A stretch of DNA of 64,000 nucleotides from Actinomycetes bacterium (GTDB taxonomy: Bacteria; Actinomycetota; Acidimicrobiia; Acidimicrobiales; RAAP-2), in assembly GCA_021791615.1 (NCBI GenBank), contig JAJYWG010000183.1, positions 3,532 to 67,531 on the forward strand. The letters are read 5' to 3'. Position numbers and translations under genes: made by a program. Numbering within the stretch: the stretch's first letter is position 1; each line of letters begins with the position of its first letter. The notes beneath the pieces are model-generated. The model saw only the letters and a list, made by a program, of their open reading frames with translations. It did not search any database and was not told where the DNA came from. Below are positions 1 to 8,961 of this stretch, piece after piece.

Positions 1-2
1 TT

Positions 3-1388
3 GACCCTACGCTGGCACTTCGCTTGGCAGCGGCGGCGGCACGGCGAAGCCTGCCGATCGCTCGCCCGACGCTCCATCGCCTGGTCGAGCGGATGCCCCC
101 ACTCCCCGATCCATGGCCGGCCGCGGCACGTCAGGAACTGGTCCGAGCGCTTTCGGCAGGTCGTCCGGCAGTCGAAGCGCTGGAGAGCCTGGACCACTAC
201 GGCCTGCTCGTCCGGATCCTGCCCGAATGGCAGGGGGTGCGGAACAAACCGCAACGAAACGCCTACCACCGCTTCACCGTCGATCGCCACCTCCTCGAAG
301 CAGCTGCCAACGCTGCGGCGCTGACTGGCAAGGTCGATCGACCGGACCTCCTGCTCGTCGGAGCCCTCCTCCACGACATCGGCAAAGGTTCTCCCGGTGA
401 CCACACCGTCGCCGGGATGGCCATGATCGACAGGATCGCCCGGCGAATGGGCTTTTCCGCTGAGGATGTCACTGCGCTGGTTGACATGTGCCGATTGCAC
501 TTGCTCCTCCCCGACACTGCGACCCGACGAGACCTGGACGACCCGACCACCATCGAGAAAGTTGCGCAAGCCGTTGGTGACGTCGCGACCCTCGCCAGGC
601 TCGCCGCACTCACCGAAGCAGACAGCCTGGCGACCGGTCCATCGGCCTGGGGGCCGTGGAAAGCAGGTCTCGTGGCTGACCTCGTTCAGCGCGTGTCGCG
701 TCGCCTGGCCGCTCCCGCGAACGCACTTCCTCCCACCGCGGCGGTCGATGGTTGGATCACCGAGGATCTCCGGGTGCTCATGACAACGGCACGCCGCCAA
801 CACCGGCCCGTCGTCCTCTTCGATCCTCCCCGGGTGGTGATTGCCGCGCCGGACCGGCCGGGGATCCTGGCATCGGTCGCCGGGCTCCTCGCACTTCACG
901 GTCTCGACGTCCGCAGCGCCGACGCGGCCGGAGAGGAGGGAGCGGCCGTCGAGCTGTTCTCCGTCGAGAGCGGGGAGCGCCGCTGGCCCGATCTCTCCCG
1001 TTTCGAGGAAGACTTGGATGCCGTGCTCTCCGGGGAATTAGCCCTCGACGAGCGCCTTCAAGCCAAGGCCAGCGCCTACGCCGGGAGCCGTCGGGTGTCG
1101 AATGCACACCCGATCGAACCGGCAGTCATGGTCGACGACGATGCCTCGGCGACCTCGACGGTCATCGAGATCCGGGCTCCCGACGAACTGGGGCTCCTTC
1201 GCCGAGTGACCCGCGCTCTCTTCGATTGCGGACTGGACGTCGTGTCGGCCCGAGTCTCCACCGTGGGCGATGCAGTGGTGGACGCCTTTTACGTCCGAGA
1301 CGCCGCGGGTCGAAAGCTCTCTGAGCTTTCTGCCATTGAAGCGGTCCGGCAGGCCGTCAGCGACGCTATCGCTCTCGAATCGAGCTGA
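3..1388 (+). CDS. glnD: [Protein-PII] uridylyltransferase, C-terminal part
   Basis: The frame is open from base 3 to the stop at 1388, so the N-terminal nucleotidyltransferase domain lies outside the window; 461 residues are visible. An HD phosphohydrolase domain is clear (HRFTVDRHLLEA, then LLHDIGKG and DHTVAG), followed by two ACT domains, one around APDRPGILASVAGLLALHG and one around APDELGLLRRVTRALFD. This HD-ACT-ACT order is that of GlnD, the bifunctional enzyme that (de)modifies the PII nitrogen regulator, with the HD domain removing the nucleotide and the ACT domains sensing glutamine. In actinobacteria the group added may be AMP rather than UMP. ATG and GTG codons near the left edge are internal. 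The gene is followed by a same-strand L,D-transpeptidase gene with no obvious functional link. Confidence 0.93.
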   Translation, partial: DPTLALRLAAAAARRSLPIARPTLHRLVERMPPLPDPWPAAARQELVRALSAGRPAVEALESLDHYGLLVRILPEWQGVRNKPQRNAYHRFTVDRHLLEAAANAAALTGKVDRPDLLLVGALLHDIGKGSPGDHTVAGMAMIDRIARRMGFSAEDVTALVDMCRLHLLLPDTATRRDLDDPTTIEKVAQAVGDVATLARLAALTEADSLATGPSAWGPWKAGLVADLVQRVSRRLAAPANALPPTAAVDGWITEDLRVLMTTARRQHRPVVLFDPPRVVIAAPDRPGILASVAGLLALHGLDVRSADAAGEEGAAVELFSVESGERRWPDLSRFEEDLDAVLSGELALDERLQAKASAYAGSRRVSNAHPIEPAVMVDDDASATSTVIEIRAPDELGLLRRVTRALFDCGLDVVSARVSTVGDAVVDAFYVRDAAGRKLSELSAIEAVRQAVSDAIALESS

Positions 1389-1452
1389 GAGTATCCCGAG
1401 TGACCCCATGGAGGTCGACGTCTGAGGCACCTTCCCGACTGCTAGCATTGCG

Positions 1453-2625
1453 ATGCCAATGCCGGAGGAGAGCGCCAGGGACATGACCGAATCGCCGTCG
1501 CCTGCCGAGGCGCCAAGCCGCCGAGGGATGTGGTGGCTGTACGCCGCCCTCGCCCTGGCCCTTCTCTTGGCTGCCACCGGAGCCGTGCTGCTCTTGAAGC
1601 AACCTGGTCATACCCCCACTGCATCGGCTTCCCCGCCTCCGGCCGTCACGCCGCTTGCCGTCATCGGGACCACGCCGGTCACCGGTGCCACCAATGTCGC
1701 CCCCGGCACCAGCGTGAGCGTCGACTTTTCGACGCCGCTCGCGGCGAACAGCCCGATGCCGACCTGGTCGCCGGCGATCGGAGGCACCTGGTCGTCGCTT
1801 TCCGCCGACGACCTGCAATTCACTGCCGCCGGACCGTTCGTACCCGGCTCCTCCGAGACCCTCACCGTCCCTGGAGGCGCGACTGGCGTCTTTGGATCGA
1901 CAGGCCAGCACATGCCCTCGTCGGTGACGGTGCACTTCAGCGTGGCCCAAGGGTCGACCCTTCGACTCCAGCAACTCCTTGCCGAGCTCGGCTACATGCC
2001 CCTCACGTTCACCCCTGCACCGACACCGGTGTCACCCCAAGAGGAGGCAGACCCCCAGGCCGGCACCTTCTCCTGGCGCTGGCCCAATCAGCCGGCCTCC
2101 CTCACGTCCTTGTGGACGCCGGGCACATTCGGGGTCATCACCAAGGGCGCGGTCATGCGGTTCGAGACAGTCCACGGCCTCTCCACTACAGGGGTGGCCG
2201 GTCCCCAGACCTGGGCGGCCCTGCTTCAGGCCGCTGCGGCCGGCAGCGCCGATCCCCAGCCCTATGGCTACGTCCTGGTGAGCAAGACACTCCCCGAAAC
2301 CGCAACCGTTTACCAGAATGGCGCCGTCGCCTACACGACTTTGGTGAACACCGGGATCCCGACGACACCGACGGCCACAGGAACCTTCACGGTCTACCTC
2401 CGCTACCAGGTGACGACGATGAGCGGGACGAACCCGACAGGATCGCACTACACAGATCCTGGAATACCCTGGGTCAGCTATTTCAACGGCGGTGACGCCT
2501 TGCACGGCTTCATACGGGCCAGCTACGGGTTTCCGCAGAGTCTCGGCTGCGTGGAGATGCCCTTCGCCAACGCGGCCGTCGTCTGGCCGATGACGCCTAT
2601 CGGCACGCTCGTCACCGTGCAGTGA
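1453..2625 (+). CDS. L,D-transpeptidase with peptidoglycan-binding domain (membrane-anchored)
   Basis: This is a 390-residue protein. A hydrophobic anchor lies at about residues 20-43 (WWLYAALALALLLAATGAVL) after a short charged N-terminus. An Ig-like segment (about 60-150) follows, then a PG-binding fold with ITKGAVMRFETVHGLSTTG. The C-terminal YkuD catalytic domain carries HGFIRA and the nucleophile motif SLGCVEMP, with Cys at about residue 366 and His at about 351. The family makes 3-3 cross-links in peptidoglycan outside the membrane. Three in-frame ATGs exist (1453, 1459, 1483). GGAGGAG at 1464-1470 lies 12 bases before the third, so translation may start at 1483 (MTESPSPAEA), which would still keep the anchor. 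The proline- and threonine-rich linker after the anchor is usual for wall proteins. Confidence 0.9.
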   Translation: MPMPEESARDMTESPSPAEAPSRRGMWWLYAALALALLLAATGAVLLLKQPGHTPTASASPPPAVTPLAVIGTTPVTGATNVAPGTSVSVDFSTPLAANSPMPTWSPAIGGTWSSLSADDLQFTAAGPFVPGSSETLTVPGGATGVFGSTGQHMPSSVTVHFSVAQGSTLRLQQLLAELGYMPLTFTPAPTPVSPQEEADPQAGTFSWRWPNQPASLTSLWTPGTFGVITKGAVMRFETVHGLSTTGVAGPQTWAALLQAAAAGSADPQPYGYVLVSKTLPETATVYQNGAVAYTTLVNTGIPTTPTATGTFTVYLRYQVTTMSGTNPTGSHYTDPGIPWVSYFNGGDALHGFIRASYGFPQSLGCVEMPFANAAVVWPMTPIGTLVTVQ

Positions 2626-3075
2626 CCATCGCACACGTGAGCTTCGCCACGGTCGAGATCACGACCGGTCAGGTTGCCATGCCATCTTGTCGCTGCTCTG
2701 GGGCCTGACCACCTCCGACGCAGCGTCGGGCACAGTGTGCCGGAAGGCCCGGCCCCCATGCCCTTCTTCGTGGCCGCGGGGTGGTCCCATGTTGCTGGCA
2801 ACGGGGTGGTCCCATGGGACTGGCAAGTGGCATCACGACGACATGGACCGCGAGATCCGAGACTTCCCAGTCGGTGCATGGCGCCGGCAGGGAGCACCCT
2901 TCGGGACCGGCCTGGTTGGCTCGAGCACAGGACCCATGGGCGACCCGCCCGTAACGTTCCGAGGGCTCGCTCCCGGACATCTTCCGGAGGTTGTCCGGGC
3001 CATCGACCGGACCCCGTGACCGGACTCCAGCGGGTCAAAGGGTCTTGTGCTCTCGGCGCTCCGGCCTCCAGGCGC
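2626..3075. other. 450-bp gap without convincing gene, holding a 25-bp tandem repeat
   Basis: Between the L,D-transpeptidase stop and the convergent enoyl-CoA hydratase stop there is no ORF with recognisable protein features. The open frames here are rich in Arg, Pro and Gly, as expected for GC-rich noncoding DNA. The notable item is a direct repeat at 2777-2826. The rest may be decayed sequence. Confidence 0.5.
2777..2826. repeat. 25-bp direct tandem repeat, two copies
   Basis: Copy 1 is 2777-2801 and copy 2 is 2802-2826. Both begin CGGGGTGGTCCCATG and end CTGGCAA, and they differ only in a three-base block (TTG versus GGA). Closely spaced repeats of this size occur at the ends of some IS21-family elements, so this could be a leftover element end, but no transposase or second end is seen nearby. 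Confidence 0.6.
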
Positions 3076-3909
3076 CTATTCTGCGGAACGCTGCTCTCGG
3101 AACCGGGCTGCGGACGGGAATTCGGGCGCACGATGCTCGCGGATGGCGGCGACGCCTTCTTGGGCGTCGGGCCCGAGAAACCCAAGCATCTCAAGTGCCA
3201 GGGACTCCCCGAAGATCGGAGTGCTCTGACGAAGCCACTGGTTGAGGACCCGCTTGGTCCACTGGACGGCCGTCACGCTGCCGCCTGCCAGTCGTGACGC
3301 CACCTCCAGTGCGTTGTCGAGCACTTGATCGTCGGGAACGCATCTGGTCACCAAGCCGATCCGCTCGGCTTCGGGTCCCCCGATGAAATCGGCCGTAAGG
3401 AGGTAGTACTTGGCCTTGGCCATCCCACAGAGCAACGGCCAGATCGCAGCCGCGTGATCCCCAGCGGCCACGCCGAGCCGGGCGTGGCCGTCCGACAGTC
3501 GCGTCGACTCACCGACCACGCTCACGTCCGCCAAGAGCGCCACGGCAAGGCCGGCTCCAACGGCGACGCCGTGCACCGCCGCGACGATCGGCTTCACGGT
3601 CGCAAGCATGGCGTCGACAATGGCCCCGGCATCCCGCCATTGCTCCAGCGTCGCGTCGTACCCGTTGGTCATGGAGTCGATCATCGCCAAGTCCCCGCCA
3701 GCACTGAACGCCCTTCCCGCCCCGGTCACGACCGACACGGCCACGTCCTCATCGGCATCGACGGCGCTCCAGACCTGTGAGAGCTCCCTGTGCAGTCGCA
3801 CATTGGCGGCGTTCAGGACCTCAGGGCGGTCGATGGTCACCAGCAGGACGCCCTCGCCACGCCGCTCGAAGCGCAGGTGGGAGAAGTCGTCAAAATAACC
3901 GTCACTCAC
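3076..3909 (-). CDS. Enoyl-CoA hydratase/isomerase (crotonase) family protein
   Basis: This is a 277-residue single crotonase domain. The oxyanion-hole elements are visible as GAGRAFSAGGD (about 63-73) and HGVAVGAGLAVALLADV (about 113-130). The stretch ARLGVAAGDHAAAIWP replaces the segment that carries the first catalytic Glu of classical hydratases, so hydratase activity is not certain; this variant is common among mycobacterial EchA proteins. The start is GTG at 3909, and its G is also the last base of the upstream methyltransferase stop (TAGTG), so the two are translationally coupled. The likely role is fatty-acyl-CoA or branched acid catabolism in the cytoplasm. The substrate cannot be told from the sequence. 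Confidence 0.85.
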   Translation of the reverse strand: MSDGYFDDFSHLRFERRGEGVLLVTIDRPEVLNAANVRLHRELSQVWSAVDADEDVAVSVVTGAGRAFSAGGDLAMIDSMTNGYDATLEQWRDAGAIVDAMLATVKPIVAAVHGVAVGAGLAVALLADVSVVGESTRLSDGHARLGVAAGDHAAAIWPLLCGMAKAKYYLLTADFIGGPEAERIGLVTRCVPDDQVLDNALEVASRLAGGSVTAVQWTKRVLNQWLRQSTPIFGESLALEMLGFLGPDAQEGVAAIREHRAPEFPSAARFREQRSAE

Positions 3910-4967
3910 TATTGCGCCTCCCCGATTCCGTGAACCGCTTCTCTGGCAATCTTCGCCGCGTGCTCGGCCAGGGGATGGACGAGACCGAGCTCACGCAAAG
4001 TCTTCTCCGGTTCCCGACGGTGAATAATCTCGCCCGACGCGTCCGGCACACTGAAGACGTAGAGGTTCCAGAGCTCCGCCAGGCCCAGCGGCTCGATGTC
4101 GGCATACAGCCGGCGCTCCACATCGGCCCGGCGATCGAAGCCGGCCTCGGCGAAGCGCGCCGTCCACCAGTCGAACGATGCAATGGTGAGATGTCCCTCG
4201 ATCGGACGCCCCGCGGCATCGACAGCCAGATCCTCCAGCGGCACCGGACCACTGGCCTCGTCTCCCAGTTGCCGGTAGTAGTCCAGTCTTTCTGGACGCA
4301 CTTTTCCTACGAAGTGACCGTCTGGACCTGATGCGTTGCGCCCGAAGGACGGGATCGTGGCGCAGATGACACCCCGGCACACCCGCCGCAGCTCCCTCAA
4401 GGCGAGGGGTACCTGGGATGGTGTGATGTGCTCGAGAACCTCCAGGGCAGTGAGCAGATCGAACTCTTCGTCGTCGTAGGGCAGGCCACGGATCAGGTCG
4501 CCCCTTCGGACATAACCGAGCGCTCCAGGTGCAGCGTGCTCGACTGCAAAGCGGCTCACGTCACAGCCAAACGCGTCGATCCCTCGTTCACGTAGGGCTT
4601 CGACCAGGTAGCCCTTGGCACACCCCACGTCGAGAGCCCTGAAGGGCCGGAAGTTCCGCCAGATCATGAAGGCGGCGATGTCCGCGTTGGACGAGACGCG
4701 GTCATAGCAAGCGTACCCCGATCGATTGCCGCGATCTCCGGACGGGTCTCGGTCCACCCCGAAGTACTCGCCGCCATAGAGGTCGTCGTCTCCGGGCCAA
4801 TCCGCACGTCTCGCCTCGTGGACCGCTTGACCGATCATGGCCACCCGGCTCAACTCGGCGCCCGCCCGCGCCATCACCTGCCGAGACCTTTCAGAACGAG
4901 CGGCCAAGCTGATCAGCCGATCTCGCACGGCAGCCACCGCTTGGACAAGGCGGGTCCTGGAGGGCAT
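3909..4967 (-). CDS. SAM-dependent methyltransferase (class I)
   Basis: The Rossmann methyltransferase core is clear: motif I ALDVGCAKGYLVEAL, an acidic residue at the end of strand 2 (FGCD), then LLTALEVLEHI and LRRVCRGVICATIPSFG. The longest frame opens at 5138, but the divergent DUF4388 gene starts there, so I chose the ATG at 4967 (MPSRTRLVQA), giving 352 residues. The N-terminal about 100 residues (AAVRDRLISLAARS, then DDDLYGGEYFGVDRDPSG) resemble methyltransferases of polysaccharide or glycolipid loci, but the substrate is unknown. It overlaps the crotonase-like gene by one base. A 170-bp divergent promoter region separates it from the DUF4388 gene. No clear ribosome binding site was seen before 4967. 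Confidence 0.8.
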   Translation of the reverse strand: MPSRTRLVQAVAAVRDRLISLAARSERSRQVMARAGAELSRVAMIGQAVHEARRADWPGDDDLYGGEYFGVDRDPSGDRGNRSGYACYDRVSSNADIAAFMIWRNFRPFRALDVGCAKGYLVEALRERGIDAFGCDVSRFAVEHAAPGALGYVRRGDLIRGLPYDDEEFDLLTALEVLEHITPSQVPLALRELRRVCRGVICATIPSFGRNASGPDGHFVGKVRPERLDYYRQLGDEASGPVPLEDLAVDAAGRPIEGHLTIASFDWWTARFAEAGFDRRADVERRLYADIEPLGLAELWNLYVFSVPDASGEIIHRREPEKTLRELGLVHPLAEHAAKIAREAVHGIGEAQ

Positions 4968-5137
4968 CGACGCCGAGACTATCGCTGGTGACGTGATCCG
5001 CCGGCCGGACTCGGCCGCAGCGTTCTGCCGTTGTCTCGGCGAGAGCTGCTCGCCTCTGGCGTGCTGCCCGCGGGTGTGGGTAGGCTGCACGGAACGTGGT
5101 CTTGCAGGGACCGTGGAACGAGGGGGGTCCGATTTCA

Positions 5138-6217
5138 ATGAGCCAGGTCCGGGCCGGAACCGAGGCAGTGGCAGCAGCCCTGGTGGGGTCGTTGTCGAGC
5201 TTTTCTTTGATCGACGTGCTGGACCTCCTGGGGCGCACCGGGCGCTCGGGAGAGCTCCAGGTCGTCGGACGCGACGTCGACAAGAAGGTGTGGATCGATC
5301 ACGGAGACCTGATCGACACCACGGGCGCCGACCCGCATGGCTCGACCCTCTTCGAGCTGGCCTGCATCGACGAGGGCTGGTTCTATTTCACGGTCGCCGA
5401 CCAGGCTCCCGAAGCGTATAGCCGCACGTCCTTGGCATCGCTGATCAGCGATCTAGGCCCGCAGGTGCAGGAGTGGCGCTCACTCGTGCAAGAACTGCCA
5501 TTCACTTCGACGATCACCATGTCCTCCTCCACGCCGGCCGCCGAGGTGCAGATCAGCTCCGAGCAGTGGCAGCTCCTGAGCCTTGTCGGAGCCGGGCGTC
5601 CCATCCGCGAGATCGTGGAGGGATCGTCGCTCCACCCCCTCGACACTTTGCGGACTTTGCGTGAGCTCTTGGTGGCTGGGTTGGTGTCCATCGCGGCGGC
5701 ACTCGAACCGGAGCCTGCACCAGCGCAGGCGTCATTCGGATCTCGAAGTTCAGATAGCGAACCCGCTCCGATCGCTGCGACGGACTCAGGGATCTCGAGC
5801 ATTACCGGCGAGGCCGGGGCCGGGACGCCACCTCTGGTACCCAACCCGTCGTCGACTTCGTCGGAACCGGCGCATGGAGACTTCCCGTCCAGGCTCCCCC
5901 TCCCGCCATTCGCTCCACCTCCACCTCCCCCTCCCCCTCCCCCTCCACCGCCTCCACCACCCCCCGCTCCGGTATCCACTGCTGGTGCGACGATCGACCC
6001 ACCAAGCGGTACACCCCACGGATCGGACGTCCCCTCGTCCACCGTTCCCCCATCCCATCCAGACGACGCACCCGGTGAGCGCAGCGAGGAGAGCACGGGC
6101 TCGTCGAACGGTGACGCGGAGCAGATCCAGATCTCGGTGATGCCTCCGCCGATCACCGGGGATCCGTGGACGACCACGATGCCCCAGGACACCGGCACTG
6201 GCGACAGCAAGTCCTGA
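5138..6217 (+). CDS. DUF4388 (PATAN) domain protein with polyproline linker
   Basis: This 359-residue protein starts at ATG 5138 (MSQVRAGTEA), 10 bases after a strong AGGGGGG ribosome binding site. Residues about 10-110 match the DUF4388/PATAN pattern seen next to two-component systems: ALVGSLSSFSLIDVLDLLG, TGRSGELQVVG, KVWIDHGDLIDTTGADPHG, ACIDEGWFYFTV. A helical segment (SSEQWQLLSLVGAGRPIREI) follows that looks like the winged-helix half of such proteins. The C-terminal 150 residues are Pro/Ser/Thr-rich and include a run of about 18 prolines (codons around 5920-5970). No membrane segment is present. The family is thought to act in signal output or scaffolding, and no specific function is claimed here. 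Confidence 0.75.
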   Translation: MSQVRAGTEAVAAALVGSLSSFSLIDVLDLLGRTGRSGELQVVGRDVDKKVWIDHGDLIDTTGADPHGSTLFELACIDEGWFYFTVADQAPEAYSRTSLASLISDLGPQVQEWRSLVQELPFTSTITMSSSTPAAEVQISSEQWQLLSLVGAGRPIREIVEGSSLHPLDTLRTLRELLVAGLVSIAAALEPEPAPAQASFGSRSSDSEPAPIAATDSGISSITGEAGAGTPPLVPNPSSTSSEPAHGDFPSRLPLPPFAPPPPPPPPPPPPPPPPPAPVSTAGATIDPPSGTPHGSDVPSSTVPPSHPDDAPGERSEESTGSSNGDAEQIQISVMPPPITGDPWTTTMPQDTGTGDSKS

Positions 6218-6276
6218 CGCACCGCTTTCCGCCGGCAGCGCGGGCAGCACCCGTTCACCGTCCCTTCGGGCAGCGC

Positions 6277-7469
6277 GTGAGACGCGTACAGGGCCCCCAG
6301 ACCTTTCGGCGCTCCAGCGATCGTTTCGCTCACTCGGACGTTATGCCGCTCGGGATGGTGCGGACGGCTACGCACAGATCTGTGATCGAGCTGCCGACGA
6401 CGGCGAGATCCTTGGCCTGCTCGCAGCGGCACATCCCACCCAGCGGCGCCCGACGCTTCTCTTGGCCGCGGTTCACTACCTCCTCCTTGCCGGCACTGAC
6501 TCCCCCCTGGCGGACCTGTACCCCACGGTGGCGACTTGGCGACGCGACGGTCCAGGCGGACGAGGACGGGCACTGCTGACGCCGCCATCCTCACACCGGC
6601 CCTCTCGCGAAGGCTGGTACAGCGAATTCGCCGGATTTTGCCGCACGCACCGGGACTTGATCGAAGATCTGCTGGCCACTCGGTCCACTCAGACGAACGA
6701 GATCGGACGCTGCTCCGGGTTGCTCCTCGCTCTTGGGACAATTGCTCGGCACTGCAGCGTTCCGCTCTCCGTCATCGACCTCGGAGCATCGGCCGGGCTC
6801 AACTTGCTTTTCGACCGCTACTCGTACACCTACTCGGTGGAAGGCGGAGCAGAGTGCCGCCTGATCCACGCCGGCGACCCGACATCCGCAGTCCGGCTTC
6901 AGGCAGGGTTCCGATCGCGGTCGCCTCTCGTGCCCGAGCTCCCCGAGGTGTCCTGGCGAGCCGGGATCGACCTCACTCCGGTGAACCCGGCGGACGAGGA
7001 CGATGCCCTCTGGCTCCTGGCCTGCCAATGGCCCGAGCATCTCGACCGCTTCATCCGCCTCGATGCCGCGCTCGCCCTCTCCCGGACCATCCCGGACCGC
7101 AAGGTCGTCGCCGGCGACCTCGTTGCCGATCTGGGCTCGATCGTCTCCGAAGCTCCTGCGGACACCCACCTGTGCATCATGCACACTTGGGTGGCTGCGT
7201 ACCTCTCCGAGGAGCGCCAGCGTCAACTCGCCGAGCAGGTCGCCAAGATCGCCGCTTCGCGGTCACTGTCCTGGCTCTACGCCGAAGAGCCCTACGAGAG
7301 CCCCGGTCTCCCGACGCCACCGTCACCTGATCCCCGGCCTGAAGAAGCGAAGGGCGCGACGGCCGTGGTGCTTACCGAATACACACGCGGTCACAGCGTC
7401 GGTCCTTGGCGCATCGCCGACATGCACCCGCATGGCCGGTGGGTGCACTGGTGGGGCCGACCAGTCTGA
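6277..7469 (+). CDS. DUF2332 family protein, start apparently disrupted by a -1 frameshift
   Basis: From 6309 to 7469 one frame encodes a complete DUF2332 protein: LQRSFRSLGRYA, PTLLLAAVHYLLL, NEIGRCSGLLLAL, LIDLGASAGLNL-type core (VIDLGASAGLNLLFDRYSY), LACQWPEHLDR and C-terminal HPHGRWVHWWGRP. That frame has no ATG, GTG or TTG between the upstream stop at 6138-6140 and TTG 6462, which lies inside the conserved domain. A GTG at 6277 in the next frame (MRRVQGP) would join the conserved frame if one C were added to the five-C run at 6294-6298. I therefore give the span 6277-7469, which is not a multiple of three. The DLGASAGLNL motif suggests a methyltransferase-like fold, but the function is unknown. 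It converges on dinB. Confidence 0.75.
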
Positions 7470-7502
7470 GTGGTGCCGGTGGCTCCCGGCAGCATGTGCG
7501 CG

Positions 7503-8852
7503 TCATTTCCGCGAGATGTCCGGTCCCCAGGGGGCCTCACGACGACCTGGAACGGAGATCCCGCCTGCGTCGACCATGGCGGCCGATCCTACGGCAGACC
7601 GTCCGAACCGCTCCCGGATGGCATCCACGGCGGCTGCGACATTGTGCCAGTCCTCTTGCAGCTCGACCGCCCGCCGCCACTGGATGTCTGCTACGGGTTC
7701 CTCCTCGTTTGGTCCATGCTCCGACGACCCCCTGGCTCGCGAAGTGTCGACACCGACCTCCCCGTCGATGCCGGGAACGTCGAACCGGAGTTGCTCGCCA
7801 TTGCCTCCTTGGTCCAGGCCCGAAGCCGTGATGCCCAGCAGACGCACGCCATCGCACAGATCAACCGTACGAAGCAGCGTGACCGCCACCACCCTTACCG
7901 CAGCGGCAGTGTCGATCCCTCTTCCCAGCGTGTGGGATCGGGACACCACGGACATATCGGACCGCTTGATCTTCAGCGTCACCGTGCGTGCGCGTGATGC
8001 CGAGGATCTCAACGCCCCCGCCACCACGTCGGCCATCCTCACCACTTCGCGCTTCAGCGCTTCGAAGTCGTAGAGATCCGCGGCGAACGTCTCTTCGTGG
8101 CCAAGCGACTTCGCCCTCCTGCCTGGGATCACCGGGTCCGTGTCGATCCCACGCGCCAGTGCAGCCAGGCGCGCCCCTTGGGCAGACCCCAGCCGGGCCG
8201 TCAGCACCGGAGCCGGCACTCGGGCAAGATCGCCCACGGTCACCAGGCCAAGGCCGTGAAGCACGGTCGCCGTTGCCGGTCCCACGCCCCATAGGGACTC
8301 CACGGGCAGCGGGCGCAGGAATGCAAGCTCGTCAGCTGGATGCACGGCGAGCACCCCTTCTCCTTCTCGCATCATTCCGGCGCCCACCCTCGGCTTGGCC
8401 GCCCTCGATGCCAACTTCGCGATCAGCTTCGAACGCCCAACCCCGACCGAGCACTTGAGCCTCAGCTCGTCGCCGACGCGCTGGCGGATCTCGTGACCCG
8501 TCACGTCGGGCGCACCTTTGCGCCCCCACGACCCGGTCACGTCCAAGAACGCTTCATCCAGGCCGATCGGCTCGACGACGGGCGTGAAGGACTCGAGCAC
8601 CCCGAGCAGCTTGGCACTGACCTCCGCGTAGCGTGAGTACCGCCCTGCGATGAACACCGCTTCGGGGCAGAGCCTCCGAGCTCGGACCGAGGGCATGGCC
8701 GATCGGACACCAAACCTTCTGGCCTCGTAGTTGCACGAAGCCACCGCGCCGCGGGCCCCGCTGCCACCGACGATGACCGGTCGTCCCACCAGGGACGGTT
8801 CGTCCAGCTCTTCGACCGACGCGAAGAACGCATCCATGTCGACGTGGAGCAC
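7503..8852 (-). CDS. dinB: DNA polymerase IV (Y-family)
   Basis: This 449-residue translesion polymerase has palm motifs HVDMDAFFASVEE near the N-terminus and LDEAFLDVTGS (catalytic Asp-Glu pair), the helix-hairpin-helix part SLWGVGPATATVLHGLG, and a little-finger domain ending near RLLGITASGL. The frame runs upstream to 9314, but that part lies under lmbE. I chose GTG 8852 (MLHVDMDAFF) because TTGGAG lies 7 bases before it and homologues begin there. TTG 8885 is an alternative. About 60 extra residues after the little finger have no recognised domain and lack an evident beta-clamp motif. It lies 109 bp downstream of lmbE on the same strand, which suggests it may be read from the SOS promoter of the LysM gene. 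Confidence 0.92.
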   Translation of the reverse strand: MLHVDMDAFFASVEELDEPSLVGRPVIVGGSGARGAVASCNYEARRFGVRSAMPSVRARRLCPEAVFIAGRYSRYAEVSAKLLGVLESFTPVVEPIGLDEAFLDVTGSWGRKGAPDVTGHEIRQRVGDELRLKCSVGVGRSKLIAKLASRAAKPRVGAGMMREGEGVLAVHPADELAFLRPLPVESLWGVGPATATVLHGLGLVTVGDLARVPAPVLTARLGSAQGARLAALARGIDTDPVIPGRRAKSLGHEETFAADLYDFEALKREVVRMADVVAGALRSSASRARTVTLKIKRSDMSVVSRSHTLGRGIDTAAAVRVVAVTLLRTVDLCDGVRLLGITASGLDQGGNGEQLRFDVPGIDGEVGVDTSRARGSSEHGPNEEEPVADIQWRRAVELQEDWHNVAAAVDAIRERFGRSAVGSAAMVDAGGISVPGRREAPWGPDISRK

Positions 8853-8961
8853 GGCCGGGCTCCAAGGGCTGTTCGAAGCAGTCAATCCCGGCTCACCCGG
8901 CTGCACGATCGAGCTCTGGCACGGACAGCCATGGCACACGTACCCGCCAGGCGCGTGGTGG

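Noticed and set aside
5383..6741. 452-codon minus-strand frame with poly-Gly
   Set aside because: It is antisense to the DUF4388 proline run and the DUF2332 start, with no domain.
8853..8961. Possible separate LexA box before dinB (TGTTCGAAGC)
   Set aside because: GTTCG and CGAA overlap instead of forming CGAAC-N4-GTTCG, so it does not fit the consensus.
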